Shown: positions 7,657 through 16,206 of the stretch, piece by piece
Layout: the number at the start of each line of letters is the position of its first letter
How positions within the stretch are numbered: position 1 is the first letter of the stretch
From: a virus
IMG/VR virus record: IMGVR_UViG_3300033144_002959
Span: 1 to 64,000 of that record
DNA: 64,000 bases
Direction: 5' to 3' (one strand)
Position numbers and translations under genes: made by a program
The notes under the pieces: generated by a model
What the model was told of the DNA's origin: nothing
The model's database searches: none
Seen by the model: the letters and a program-made list of their open reading frames with translations, nothing else

Positions 7657-8511
7657 CTAGAGCGTCGCGCCCGATTTGAATTTGCCTGAGAAACATTCTT
7701 GTACGACCTTGCAGGCTTTTGCTCTCTTGCAGGTCGCGGAGGCGCAGACTTTTTTGGGTACCTTGCCGGTTTCACGGTAGGCTTGAAACTCAGCCGCCCT
7801 AGCAACGATTTGATCAGTTTGCGTATCATCACGTTCAACCTCATATTCTTTGAATGGTGTAAGTACACCCTCATCAGGATTCCAGTTGCCGTATGACTTA
7901 GCAATATACAACACATGCCCGACAGAGGTTTCGACCCGGTGTTCAAGTGGACTATCAGCAATCATTCGTAAGTACAGGTTTGTACGCAACCTATGCTCTG
8001 CAAGTGGCGCTTTTAATTCAACAAATTTCTCTTTGATCATCGTCTTCAGCTCGATCAATCGGGCCTTCGGCTTACCAACATCGAGAAATAAATCAAACCC
8101 GCTTGTGATCGGCGGGATTTTCAACCGGACTTCGGAATATCGCCAGTTACAATTTATGTCTTCCCGGTCGCATCCTGTCTTTGGTTTTTTCTGGAATGAT
8201 CGTACTGTGCCACAACTCGCACACTTCCAATCGCCCAGCGCGAACTCAACCAGATAGTCATTGCAAACCCGGTCCCCGATATCAACGCCCATGTCAAACG
8301 TGTGTCGCATCGGTGCAGCAATCGCGAATCCTTTTTTCGCTTTGCCAATAGTGTGGTGAATCGCATATTCCTTCGGGCAAAATTCATCGTCTTTGGTCAT
8401 GTCCGATGCGTGTACTTCATCAACGCCACGGTGCGGATCATACGCCGACATGCTGCCGTGAAGCAGAGACACAATCGATGTTGGCTTAACGACTTTTTTC
8501 AGGAAACTCAT
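7657..8511 (-). CDS. Cas4/RecB-like PD-(D/E)XK nuclease
   Basis: About 284 residues. The centre has the nuclease core: GFDLFLDVG followed by ARLIELKTM (E-x-K) and an AEHRLRTNLYLRMI helix. A cysteine set (CASC..CDRED..C mid-protein and CASATCKRAKACK near the C-terminus) suggests zinc or an iron-sulfur cluster, as in Cas4/AddB-type exonucleases. The start was set at MSFLKK, which overlaps the upstream gene by 26 bases. Likely a recombination exonuclease working with RecA. Confidence 0.7.
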   Translation of the reverse strand: MSFLKKVVKPTSIVSLLHGSMSAYDPHRGVDEVHASDMTKDDEFCPKEYAIHHTIGKAKKGFAIAAPMRHTFDMGVDIGDRVCNDYLVEFALGDWKCASCGTVRSFQKKPKTGCDREDINCNWRYSEVRLKIPPITSGFDLFLDVGKPKARLIELKTMIKEKFVELKAPLAEHRLRTNLYLRMIADSPLEHRVETSVGHVLYIAKSYGNWNPDEGVLTPFKEYEVERDDTQTDQIVARAAEFQAYRETGKVPKKVCASATCKRAKACKVVQECFSGKFKSGATL

Positions 8512-8851
8512 TCGCGATGCTCTTATAAACCTGCTCGGGTACCAGCACCCAACTTCCTTGGTGCCTGATCCGCCCATCTTTTGATACGAACTGAATTGTC
8601 AGGCTCGGTTGTTCTCCTTGCTCCAGAGCCTCCTGCGAAATCTTCAGCAGGTCATCCAACTTAACACGAATCGAATCATGAATCGTGCTCTTCGATTCAT
8701 TGCGAAAATTACCCAGCACCATGTCTCCCTTCGCATGATCTAGTGCCCCTGACGCTGGGGTTAGGAGCGCACCCAAACGTTTGGCACATCGCTTCTCAGC
8801 CCTTTGTCCGTGGTCTTTGGCCTGCCCCGGTCGGTATGCCTTAATCATCAA
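8486..8851 (-). CDS. Putative PD-(D/E)XK resolvase/endonuclease
   Basis: 121 residues. GQRAEKRCAKRLGALLTPASGA, then KGDMVL and NESKSTIHDS, fits a small PD-(D/E)XK enzyme of the Hjc/VRR type: Glu in helix 1, Asp in GD, and E-x-K in the next strand. It overlaps RecA by 11 bases and sits among recombination genes. A role in cutting branched DNA is likely; the exact substrate is not visible. Confidence 0.6.
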   Translation of the reverse strand: MMIKAYRPGQAKDHGQRAEKRCAKRLGALLTPASGALDHAKGDMVLGNFRNESKSTIHDSIRVKLDDLLKISQEALEQGEQPSLTIQFVSKDGRIRHQGSWVLVPEQVYKSIANEFPEKSR

Positions 8852-9872
8852 CTACCGCCAGTGCCTTCTCGATAATTCGATTCTCAACTTCCTGCAAAAT
8901 TAACGGGTCTTCGTACAACGCATTTCGTAATGCCTTCAAAGTTTTATATTCCTCGCCATCGAATGCCCACGGCTTGCCGGGTTTCTCTTGCGTCAACCAG
9001 CCGTAATTTTTCAGGTATGTTGAGACTGTGTTCCAACTGTCCACGTGGCCCAGCTGCAATTTCCCCGGCACCGTCACCGAGTGCATGTTGAACTTAAACG
9101 TTCGCGACGTCACTGGTACTTTGAATTTCTTGATTTGCCCGTTGACTTCCTTCCACGCTGGCATAGATGCGTGGAATTTCTTGTCTTCGACATCTTTGCC
9201 ATACAGTCTAATCGTCATCTTCGACGCAAACTTAAACGCGAATCCTCCCGGCATGGTCTCCGGGTTTCCGTACAGCACTCCGATCTTGTGTCGAATCTGA
9301 TTGATCGCAATCACCAGCGGGTACCGGCCTTCACGTTTCGCCTGATTGATTGCCGTTGTCAGCTTTCGATAGAATTTACTAATGATTAAACCGGCACCAC
9401 CGACACTAGCTTTCTCAGCCGAACTCACGACTTCGTTTTCAGGTGCCATCGCAGCCAGAGAATCTATCACAACGATGCCGATATCCTCGGCCTCCAGCAA
9501 AGCAATCACAATATCGACAACCTGCTCAGCGTAGTCAGGAAGCGCGTACACCAGCTTACTGTTATCTACCCCTAGGGTCTTGCCCCAACTCGGCTCATAC
9601 GCGCCCTCAAGGTCTAGGAACGCACATTTCAGGTGCGGCTTTAGGATTTGGCACTGGGCTATGGCTCGCAATGCCAGCGTGGATTTCAAAGATGACTCGG
9701 GGCCGTACACGATTGATACGCCGCCCATTGGGAAGCCGCCGCCAGTCGCCAGATCAAATGGAAACCAGCCTGTTGGTATTCGATCAGCTTCGGCCCAGTT
9801 AATTCCTTCGCCAGCAACCGACGTACCATATTCGTCATTGATCCCCTTGACAATATCCTTGACCTTCGGCAC
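8841..9872 (-). CDS. RecA/UvsX-like recombinase
   Basis: 343 residues. Walker A GPESSLKST (about residues 54-62), Walker B-like IGIVVIDSLAAM, then the loop region with VIAINQIRHKIG..PGGFAFKF typical of RecA. It makes ATP-dependent filaments on single-stranded DNA for strand exchange in phage replication and repair. A C-terminal extension of about 80 residues is phage specific. It lies just downstream of a small acidic gene and upstream of two nucleases. Confidence 0.9.
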   Translation of the reverse strand: MPKVKDIVKGINDEYGTSVAGEGINWAEADRIPTGWFPFDLATGGGFPMGGVSIVYGPESSLKSTLALRAIAQCQILKPHLKCAFLDLEGAYEPSWGKTLGVDNSKLVYALPDYAEQVVDIVIALLEAEDIGIVVIDSLAAMAPENEVVSSAEKASVGGAGLIISKFYRKLTTAINQAKREGRYPLVIAINQIRHKIGVLYGNPETMPGGFAFKFASKMTIRLYGKDVEDKKFHASMPAWKEVNGQIKKFKVPVTSRTFKFNMHSVTVPGKLQLGHVDSWNTVSTYLKNYGWLTQEKPGKPWAFDGEEYKTLKALRNALYEDPLILQEVENRIIEKALAVVDD

Positions 9873-10169
9873 CTACTTGGATTCCTGCTGTGCTTCCTCA
9901 ACTACGTCTGCCAGTTTTTTGTCAGCCCATTCCTGACAGATTTTGAAATCCTCTTCGATCCTATCTTGCTGTGACGGTAGCACCAACCACACTTCAAATT
10001 TCGCCGACTCGTAGTTGCCAAGGTTCATCGTATGCCCGACCTTAAATCCAACCACTGTGCCATCGGTTTCGACTGCACCCGTGGTTGATTTTTTCACGGT
10101 CTCAATGTTCTCGCCTTTCTTTTTAACAGTCGTCGTGCCTTCACCCTTCGACTTAATTTTTACAGTCAT
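9873..10169 (-). CDS. Hypothetical protein in recombination operon
   Basis: 98 residues. The start is MTVKIKSK, set by GGAGGAAGAC directly upstream. An N-terminal Lys/Thr-rich beta part precedes YESAKFEVWLVLP and an acidic helical tail. Similar short proteins accompany recA or ssb in phages, but the role is unknown. First gene after promoter 10193-10221. Confidence 0.6.
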   Translation of the reverse strand: MTVKIKSKGEGTTTVKKKGENIETVKKSTTGAVETDGTVVGFKVGHTMNLGNYESAKFEVWLVLPSQQDRIEEDFKICQEWADKKLADVVEEAQQESK

Positions 10170-10192
10170 GTCTTCCTCCGTGCCGATCAAGC

Positions 10193-10221
10193 ACCGTACG
10201 TTATGAGTAACAGATTGTCAA
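10193..10221 (-). promoter_or_regulatory. Sigma70-like promoter of recombination operon
   Basis: Minus strand TTGACA (10216-10221), 17-base spacer, TACGGT (10193-10198). It precedes the gene at 9873-10169, then RecA, two nucleases and RuvC. Confidence 0.65.
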
Positions 10222-10222
10222 A

Positions 10223-10675
10223 TCACCAGTTAGCGTGAACCGTGTCCACAACTTTCTGCAATCTATCTTCGTAATTTTTTGCATACCGGTATTTTTCAAT
10301 GCAGTCCACCAGCCGCTGCATCAGCTTAATCTGTGGCTTCGTATAGAACCTGTGCACCTGTTCAGTGTTCTCCGGCACCCAACCTTTACGCACCCACGAA
10401 CGCAGCGCATCGGGCGACTTACCCAGCAACTCAGCTGCCGCCGATACTCGGTAAACCTCGACACCATCACGTATAACGCTGGTCTCTTGAACACCGCCAC
10501 GGGCCTTACGCCGCTCACGAGTTTCCCTCGCTTGCGCCTTTATCCGATCACGATATTCAGGATCGTTTGCGTAACGCTCTTTGCGTTTATCATTGTAACC
10601 AGCGCCCTTCGACTCGTACCATTTACGGTATGTCTTTCGTTGCCGTGCCTCTGGAGTAATTTCTTGTTCAGCCAT
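10223..10675 (-). CDS. MerR-like HTH DNA-binding protein
   Basis: 150 residues from MAEQEITPEA, with AAGGAAG upstream and ATGGCTGA overlap with the helicase stop. An N-terminal Arg/Lys-rich helix (residues 15-60) is followed by YRVSAAAELLGKSPDALRSWVRKGWVPEN, a clear MerR/excisionase-type helix-turn-helix. Could be a regulator or a replication accessory; expressed with helicase and SSB. Confidence 0.65.
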   Translation of the reverse strand: MAEQEITPEARQRKTYRKWYESKGAGYNDKRKERYANDPEYRDRIKAQARETRERRKARGGVQETSVIRDGVEVYRVSAAAELLGKSPDALRSWVRKGWVPENTEQVHRFYTKPQIKLMQRLVDCIEKYRYAKNYEDRLQKVVDTVHANW

Positions 10676-11981
10676 AACTGACTTCCTTAATTTCTGCACC
10701 AATTTCGTGATACCACTTCAACCGTGTTGTCCCAAAGTTCTGATAAATTTTTAACGGGTCAACCAGATCAAGCACCAATGGTGTCGGCTTATTCGGGTGC
10801 TCTCTCAGTACCCGGCCAACAATCTGCACAACGTTTGCTTTCGGTGTCGCCATGACCATCGTATCCAGCCACGGAATATCAGTAGCTTCAGACGTGTAAG
10901 CATACGTTGCCAATATAACCGGCTTACCTTTCGCCACTTCCCGCTCAGCCTTTGTCAAACCACCAACATAGTACGACATCGCTTTCGCTGGCACCCCCAC
11001 CTTTTTTATCGCCGAATTCAAGTAGTCCAAATGATCCAGCGAATCAGAAAACACAATACAAATTCTGCCCATGTCATACGCTTTCTTAACGAACTTCGCG
11101 ATGAAATGGTTTCGCTTCAGATCGTGCCCCAGCATTCGGGTCACATGACCCATCGCCTTACCGTTGTACTTCAGGCCCTTCGGAAATTTCGCATTCGTCT
11201 TGACCCGCATAATATTCGGTATCAATTGAAGCACTTTCGTTCTCACCTTCACCGTGCCGATGTGGGCATGGATCAATGCTTCCTTTCCGTCCCGCCGCCA
11301 CGGTGTTGCACTCAACCCCCAGCGTCGTTTCGAAGGCAACAACCAGCACGTATTCGAAAACACATCAGCGCCGACTCGGTGCACTTCATCCCAAATCGTC
11401 AGGCCAATATCGTTAAACGTGTTCTGCGAATATCGACCCCCTATCGACAAACTCTGAATCATGCCTATGACAAACTTTTTACCCAGCACTTCACATTGAT
11501 CGCCCTGAATAAATCCAATCTCATTATGTGCCAACCCCAGCTCTCGCCGCGCCTCATCGTACCAATGGTCTCGCGCATCTTCTTTGGTAACCACGACCAG
11601 CGTTTTCAATTTAACCCTCGCGACAACTGCCAGTGCGCAAGGTGTCTTACCAAATCCAGTCGGAGCCTCGGTAATAAAACTCTGCCCCTTGATCAATCGT
11701 CGCGCAGATTCATCAACGATCCGTGACTGCTCTTCATTGCGTGCTTCAAATAAGCAATCGAAATTTGTGTGACTTCCAACCACCCGCAAATCATTCGGAC
11801 CTATCGGGCAAAGCCTTCTCGGCAGTGCGATCTTTTTCGCCTTGTCTTTGCCGAATACGCGATACATAAAATACGTATCGTCAAATCGGGACACGGCGGT
11901 AAACTGTTCAGCTAGAAATTCACTGTACGGGTAAACCGCCGATGCCCCTGTGGACAATGGATCATTGCCCAAGTGTTGCAC
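10668..11981 (-). CDS. SF2 DEAD/DEAH-family helicase
   Basis: 437 residues. Motif I APTGFGKT, motif II WDEVH, motif III LSATPWR, and motif VI QIVGRVLRE are all present, with VILATYAYTSEATD near motif V. The layout fits UvsW/SSL2-type branch-migration helicases used in phage recombination. Its start overlaps the SSB stop by one base. The first 85 residues are a phage-specific domain. Confidence 0.85.
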   Translation of the reverse strand: MQHLGNDPLSTGASAVYPYSEFLAEQFTAVSRFDDTYFMYRVFGKDKAKKIALPRRLCPIGPNDLRVVGSHTNFDCLFEARNEEQSRIVDESARRLIKGQSFITEAPTGFGKTPCALAVVARVKLKTLVVVTKEDARDHWYDEARRELGLAHNEIGFIQGDQCEVLGKKFVIGMIQSLSIGGRYSQNTFNDIGLTIWDEVHRVGADVFSNTCWLLPSKRRWGLSATPWRRDGKEALIHAHIGTVKVRTKVLQLIPNIMRVKTNAKFPKGLKYNGKAMGHVTRMLGHDLKRNHFIAKFVKKAYDMGRICIVFSDSLDHLDYLNSAIKKVGVPAKAMSYYVGGLTKAEREVAKGKPVILATYAYTSEATDIPWLDTMVMATPKANVVQIVGRVLREHPNKPTPLVLDLVDPLKIYQNFGTTRLKWYHEIGAEIKEVSYG

Positions 11982-12739
11982 TAGATATCTTCCTCATCAG
12001 CGTCATCGCCGAAGCTGAATCCACCCTCTTCCTCTTCACTTTTGCTGTCTTCATCGAAATCGAAATCGGCATCTTCAAGACCGGGTTCATCACCGACTTT
12101 TTCGGCTTTACCAAAACCCATTTCTCTGAGTTCCTTTGGCGTTTTGAATCCCAAAATCTCTTCGTAATCGAAAGCCTCCGCGCCATCGAATTTATTCCCG
12201 ATAGCTTTCAATGGATTTTTCGTTACGTAATCGAACACTGATCCGACAGCTGCTGACTGATCTTCGTCAACCCGGCCAACATCGAATGTTACCCCGGCCA
12301 ATCCCTTACGTTTTACTGCCTGCATTTCCAGCAACTTTTGCGTTGCTCTTTTTGCAATCAGCAGGGACACGACGTCTTTATGCACGACGCCTTCGCGATC
12401 CTTAAACTTCGTATGATCGATCACGGTAAACGCTGCAACCAGTGCAGGCGTCTTGCCCTCTTCGCAGATTGGACACGGCTCATCTTCGTTACCGGTGCAA
12501 ACGAAAAAGTTGCGCCAATGACCATTCAGGTACAGGTTGTGCTCATAGTACATGGTCATGTTCAACTCGCCATCAACCAACTCGCCATCGAGAAACGTGA
12601 CTCTACGTTCAGCACCACGCTTCAACCAGAACCGACGTATTTCGTTATCTTTTTCCTCCTTGCGTCGTTCTCTCTCTGCATCGACCCGCACAGTTTCCTT
12701 GCGAGCAGTCTTACCTTTTTTCAAAAAACTAACAGCCAT
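11981..12739 (-). CDS. Single-stranded DNA-binding protein
   Basis: 252 residues. Basic N-terminus, an OB-like centre with a possible zinc knuckle (FFVCTG..CPICEEGK) and a very acidic tail (DADFDFDED..DDADEEDI). This layout matches phage SSBs such as T4 gp32 and T7 gp2.5, where the acidic tail recruits partners. It has its own promoter at 12786-12814 and GGAGGCC ribosome site. Assigned from layout rather than close motif match. Confidence 0.75.
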   Translation of the reverse strand: MAVSFLKKGKTARKETVRVDAERERRKEEKDNEIRRFWLKRGAERRVTFLDGELVDGELNMTMYYEHNLYLNGHWRNFFVCTGNEDEPCPICEEGKTPALVAAFTVIDHTKFKDREGVVHKDVVSLLIAKRATQKLLEMQAVKRKGLAGVTFDVGRVDEDQSAAVGSVFDYVTKNPLKAIGNKFDGAEAFDYEEILGFKTPKELREMGFGKAEKVGDEPGLEDADFDFDEDSKSEEEEGGFSFGDDADEEDI

Positions 12740-12785
12740 TTCGGCCTCCTACTTGTTTACATTGATCCCATAATTGGGACCGCGA

Positions 12786-12814
12786 AATTTACCAGACTGA
12801 TTACAGATTGTCAA
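12786..12814 (-). promoter_or_regulatory. Sigma70-like promoter of SSB gene
   Basis: Minus strand TTGACA (12809-12814), 17-base spacer, TAAATT (12786-12791). A small CCCAATTATGGG inverted repeat lies in the leader, upstream of the SSB ribosome site. Confidence 0.65.
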
Positions 12815-13775
12815 ATTTTATGTGCGCCTTCAATGCTTGCTTTATCGAAACCGGATTCATGTTGCCGGGATCACCAAACGCTTTATTCGGAATCACGTGC
12901 ACGTACGGTGACTGCATTACTTTATCGATCCGGTCCCGCGCATGATTGCCGCCAGTACCATGATCAAAAAATGTCACGTACTGAACACCGTCATCAATCC
13001 GTTTGACCTTGTTATCGTTGAACCCGGAACTCAACGGGCACATCACGTTCTGATACACCCGGTACACCGCCGCCAGATCGAACACCGACTCGACCAGCAC
13101 AATCGTCTGATCCAAATCGACCCAGCTCTCACCGAGCCACGGCATTTTATTTCGTCGGTTCTCATACCCATACTGGTAATACGGCATCGGGTGATCGGTG
13201 ATTGTTCGACCATGTAGTCCAATCAATTGGTCGCCCCAATCGCGGATCGGAAAACAGACCCGCTGGCGACTCGTGTCAAAACGCAAATCGAGAAACTTAG
13301 CTGTCGGCTCATCGATCTGTCGGGTACTCAAATACGCAATTGCTTTCTCAAATGCGAACACCGACTTGAATGATTGTAAATAAAATTCCGGCCAGTACAC
13401 GACCTCTTCAGGATCGTAAATCGGCTCATCATAATCCGGCACATCAATGTCCAGCTCATCCTCTTCATCAGCAACCAACACTTCCAGTGCCTTGCTAATC
13501 TGGTACTTGACGTTTTTCTTTTGTTTGTAATGGTCGCGAACTTCGAACACCAGATCATCGACCGCCCCAGCCTCACCACAGCTGAAGCAATTATAAATTT
13601 GAGTTTTCCCCGGCTTGTAATGCTGCACTCCGAAACTGGGTTTGTTATCAACTCCAGCATCGTGCGTCCACGGCGCAAAAGGGCAGGTCGCAATGACCCA
13701 CCCTTCCCGGTGCGCTTCGTAATTGACTTGGCTATTCAGGCAGGCCAGCAACTGAGCGATGCGCTCAGTCTTCAT
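12801..13775 (-). CDS. DnaG-type DNA primase
   Basis: 324 residues. N-terminal zinc-binding set ATCPFAPWTHD..YNCFSCGEAG resembles the CHC2 domain. The second half holds a TOPRIM-like core: IVLVESVFDLAAVYR (acidic strand-helix) and YVTFFDHGTGGNHARDR. Shorter than bacterial DnaG and with no helicase-binding part visible. It lays primers for replication with DnaB at 23508-24761. Start overlaps the upstream stop (ATGAAGACTGA). Confidence 0.8.
   Translation of the reverse strand: MKTERIAQLLACLNSQVNYEAHREGWVIATCPFAPWTHDAGVDNKPSFGVQHYKPGKTQIYNCFSCGEAGAVDDLVFEVRDHYKQKKNVKYQISKALEVLVADEEDELDIDVPDYDEPIYDPEEVVYWPEFYLQSFKSVFAFEKAIAYLSTRQIDEPTAKFLDLRFDTSRQRVCFPIRDWGDQLIGLHGRTITDHPMPYYQYGYENRRNKMPWLGESWVDLDQTIVLVESVFDLAAVYRVYQNVMCPLSSGFNDNKVKRIDDGVQYVTFFDHGTGGNHARDRIDKVMQSPYVHVIPNKAFGDPGNMNPVSIKQALKAHIKFDNL
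13217..13232. repeat. Variant 16-bp near-palindrome
   Basis: GTCCAATCAATTGGTC, one mismatch from the repeated GTCCAATCAATTGGAC. It lies within the primase gene and may be chance or a weak site. Confidence 0.4.
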
Positions 13776-14229
13776 CGAGATATGTAATCGTCACACTCCG
13801 TGCTTTGGTGCGGTTCTCTTCGGTGATCGATTCAAACTGATCCGGGGTCAGGTACTTGCGCAGCTCAGTGATACTGAACCCCATCAACTTCCACGCCAGA
13901 CCTTTCTCAACGCTCTCCAGCAACTTGAATGCCTTCGATGGATCAGTGACTTTGGTCACGACACCGTGCGGGGTAAACGCGGCGACATTTTTTTCAGTCG
14001 TCACCGATACTTCTTTGCCCCGGTCAGTGGTCTCATCAACCAGTGTCTGAACCTCAGAAAATAAAGGCTTCCAGTCTTTCTGGTGAACCTTCACTGCATC
14101 CTGCAACGGGTGCATTACCCGGTGCACCGCGCCCAGCTTATCGACCAACTTGTTGATCACACTGGGCTTCGCTTTCGTTACTTTCTTTTTCGCCTGCGGT
14201 TTACTTTTCTTTGCAAATTTTACTGCCAT
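13765..14229 (-). CDS. Hypothetical protein
   Basis: 154 residues starting MAVKFAKKSKP; GGAGGAAAGG sits just upstream and rules out the longer frame. Lys-rich N-terminus, helical middle, and a C-terminal VEKGLAWKLMGFSITELRKYLTPDQF segment. No family recognised. It precedes primase in the operon from promoter 14255-14283. Confidence 0.6.
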   Translation of the reverse strand: MAVKFAKKSKPQAKKKVTKAKPSVINKLVDKLGAVHRVMHPLQDAVKVHQKDWKPLFSEVQTLVDETTDRGKEVSVTTEKNVAAFTPHGVVTKVTDPSKAFKLLESVEKGLAWKLMGFSITELRKYLTPDQFESITEENRTKARSVTITYLDED

Positions 14230-14254
14230 GATCCTTTCCTCCATGCTTTCTACC

Positions 14255-14283
14255 AGTTTACGCTCGTGGTGCTGCATTGTCAA
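14255..14283 (-). promoter_or_regulatory. Sigma70-like promoter of primase operon
   Basis: Minus strand TTGACA (14278-14283), 17-base spacer, TAAACT (14255-14260). It begins only two bases after the T-run of an upstream terminator. Confidence 0.7.
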
Positions 14284-14284
14284 A

Positions 14285-14320
14285 TAAAAAGAGGGCACCC
14301 AAGTCAATCAAGGTGCCCCC
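14285..14320 (-). terminator. Rho-independent terminator
   Basis: Minus strand: GGGCACC, loop TTGATTGACTT, GGGTGCCC, then TTTTT. It closes the single-gene unit 14364-14783 and insulates it from the next promoter. Confidence 0.85.
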
Positions 14321-14363
14321 CCGTTAGCCCGGACTCCACTGCGGAACCGGGTGGTGGTGTTTC

Positions 14364-14783
14364 TTACGCGGCTTTCTTCGGAGTCATGACGCCATCCTTG
14401 TAGTCAGCCACGATGGTTGCCTTTTTCATTTCGGCATCCCAGTCGGCTTCCATGTCCTCTCGGTGAGTGAACGTGACGCCTCCGTCTATACCGCTGACGC
14501 TGTAGTCCGACCAGAGACCGGGATCAAATCGGTGAATGATCACCGTGATTACATCACCCGATGGGGCCGTTGATTCCTCTTTACCGAAATCCTTCCAACT
14601 CGCTAGTGCCTCCGACACATCAAAACTGTACTCCAGCTCTTCAGCGAAAAACTCGGCAGGCGATTTCGGCTCTGGAAGGTTCGCGTTTCTAATCGCTTCA
14701 TACAGGGAATTAGCAGCACCCCAGTAGTGATTGCTCGCGGTCACAATCCAGACAACGTCGCTACGATCAATGTCGCTTGACAT
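14364..14783 (-). CDS. Hypothetical acidic protein in own transcription unit
   Basis: 139 residues starting MSSDIDRSD, defined by GGAGGAAAGAACT in front. Contains VVWIVTASNHYWGAANSLYEAI and an acidic C-terminal half. It has a consensus promoter and its own terminator, and a long leader of about 110 bases. A single gene under a perfect promoter suggests high early expression. Function unknown. Confidence 0.65.
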   Translation of the reverse strand: MSSDIDRSDVVWIVTASNHYWGAANSLYEAIRNANLPEPKSPAEFFAEELEYSFDVSEALASWKDFGKEESTAPSGDVITVIIHRFDPGLWSDYSVSGIDGGVTFTHREDMEADWDAEMKKATIVADYKDGVMTPKKAA

Positions 14784-14896
14784 AGTTCTTTCCTCCATGT
14801 TGTTAAAGAACAATGTCAGCGGGGCACCCGGCTGGCTTTCATTATCTTGGCTACCAGTGGCCATCAACTCGCGAGCAAAACCCCCGCTCACGCTTC

Positions 14897-14925
14897 ATTA
14901 TAACATAGTGGATAACGTTTGTCAA
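14897..14925 (-). promoter_or_regulatory. Perfect-consensus sigma70 promoter
   Basis: Minus strand TTGACA (14920-14925), 17-base spacer, TATAAT (14897-14902): both boxes match the E. coli consensus exactly. It is followed by a long leader with GGAGGAAAG before 14783. Confidence 0.85.
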
Positions 14926-14926
14926 A

Positions 14927-15082
14927 TCAGCTTCGGCCCAGTTTTGCCTTCACCCATGCGACAACCTTGTCATAATTGTCCTTCACAATCTTGGGCTGTG
15001 GCAATACATTCCAGCCAACCAGTAACCCTGCTCCGCCGTAAACAACGAATGCGCCTAACTGTTCAAGTAGCCATCCCAACAT
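14927..15082 (-). CDS. 51-residue membrane protein
   Basis: Short frame with AGGAGAATAAA upstream. Product starts MLGWLLEQLGAFVVYGGAGL: one hydrophobic segment (about 3-25) followed by a Lys-rich tail ending KLGRS. It closes the collagen-like operon. Its last base lies two bases from the next promoter. Could be a small membrane effector or a holin-like protein; no evidence for either. Confidence 0.6.
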   Translation of the reverse strand: MLGWLLEQLGAFVVYGGAGLLVGWNVLPQPKIVKDNYDKVVAWVKAKLGRS

Positions 15083-15091
15083 TTTATTCTC

Positions 15092-15376
15092 CTAGAGTTT
15101 CGCGATTACGTCGCGTACAAACTGCGTGAACTTATCATCAACCTCGTCAATTTCTTCCTCGTTATCGTCAATCTCGCCATCATGACGTTCAATAGCCGAA
15201 GCGTGCTGTGTCAACAGCGTCGAGGCTTCCGAATTACCGGTCACAATACTTGCAACCTCTTCCTGTACGATACCACGCACCCACGCGCCAGCTGCAAAAT
15301 ACAAAATCACCCCAGCCAACCCAGCAATAGTTGCAAGAGGTGCCGCGACTACCCGCAACGAATTAAAATAGCTCAT
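15092..15376 (-). CDS. Small membrane protein with acidic coiled coil
   Basis: 94 residues from an ATG in ATGA overlapping the collagen-like gene's stop. One transmembrane segment (LATIAGLAGVILYFAAGAWV, about 14-33), then a heptad-like acidic stretch ending DEVDDKFTQFV. Likely an inner-membrane anchor with its coiled coil in the cytoplasm or periplasm. Tight coupling suggests it acts with the collagen-like protein. Confidence 0.6.
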   Translation of the reverse strand: MSYFNSLRVVAAPLATIAGLAGVILYFAAGAWVRGIVQEEVASIVTGNSEASTLLTQHASAIERHDGEIDDNEEEIDEVDDKFTQFVRDVIAKL

Positions 15377-16200
15377 TGCTTGGTAGGTTCGGTTAGATAC
15401 GTCGCTGTCAGTTCCGTTTTCCATTCTTCACGCTCCTGTTCTTCGCGGCGCACTCGCTCCGCATTAGCGTCCAACCTAGCCTCAAGACTATCAACTCGAT
15501 CATCCACCTTCGCCACAGCATTCTCGACATTGAGCATTATTTCTTCATCTACAATCTCAAGCTGTTGCTCGGTTACGTAAACCTCAGTGACAGTAGGTTC
15601 TGGGGGTGGCGGTATTTCTTCTCGCCTTTCGGCAACAACAACCACCGGCAATTCCATATGACGCTTGCCGCCAAACTCAAACCCGACCGAGGCTTTAACT
15701 GCTGTCTCGTCGCCAGCGAAGCCAACCGCAACTGTCAGAGCTGTGTTCCGTTCGTTGTCCAGCATGTAGGCATAACCGACGCCATACCCAGACCTGTTAT
15801 TGATCCGTGACCCGCTAAAAGTAATTCGAGAAGTTTGGTCTTGTGGCAAGTGAACTTGCATGGCGGCTTCGGCTGCGGCGGCATCACGATACGACTGTAT
15901 CCACTTGTTGTGAATATTGAACGTATTATTCGTATTCGTAATCCACTCGATAGGCACTTCGCCCGGTGGGCCTTGTGGCCCCGGCGGACCCTGCTCACCG
16001 TCTTTACCATCCTGACCATCAGCACCGTCCTCACCCGGTGGACCCTGCGGTCCCGGTGGTCCCGGCTCATTGCAGTGATGTGGATTACCTTTGCAGTCCT
16101 TATCCTTGTCAGCAAAAGCCACACCGCTGGTTACAAAAAGATAAATGACCACCGCTGTCAGAGTAAAGAACAACAATTTTACACCGCCACTTAGTCTCAT
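15373..16200 (-). CDS. Secreted collagen-like/YadA-like protein
   Basis: 275 residues. An N-terminal signal peptide (LLFFTLTAVVIYLFVTSGVAFA) precedes about 11-12 Gly-X-Y triplets rich in GPPGPQGPPGE, then a segment QDQTSRITFSGSRINNRSG..VGYAYMLD that recalls YadA/trimeric-autotransporter anchor strands, and a C-terminal heptad coiled coil (VDDRVDSLEARLDANAERV). Such proteins form trimers. The start was placed at the second ATG because TGAGGGG stands six bases before it. A signal peptide is unusual for a virion protein; display on the infected or lysogenised cell surface is a reasonable inference. Confidence 0.75.
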   Translation of the reverse strand: MRLSGGVKLLFFTLTAVVIYLFVTSGVAFADKDKDCKGNPHHCNEPGPPGPQGPPGEDGADGQDGKDGEQGPPGPQGPPGEVPIEWITNTNNTFNIHNKWIQSYRDAAAAEAAMQVHLPQDQTSRITFSGSRINNRSGYGVGYAYMLDNERNTALTVAVGFAGDETAVKASVGFEFGGKRHMELPVVVVAERREEIPPPPEPTVTEVYVTEQQLEIVDEEIMLNVENAVAKVDDRVDSLEARLDANAERVRREEQEREEWKTELTATYLTEPTKQ

Positions 16201-16206
16201 GCCCAT

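Noticed and set aside
15735-16148. Frames opposite or shifted within the collagen-like gene
   Set aside because: Repetitive GGN CCN codons keep all frames open; these are shadows of Gly-X-Y repeats.
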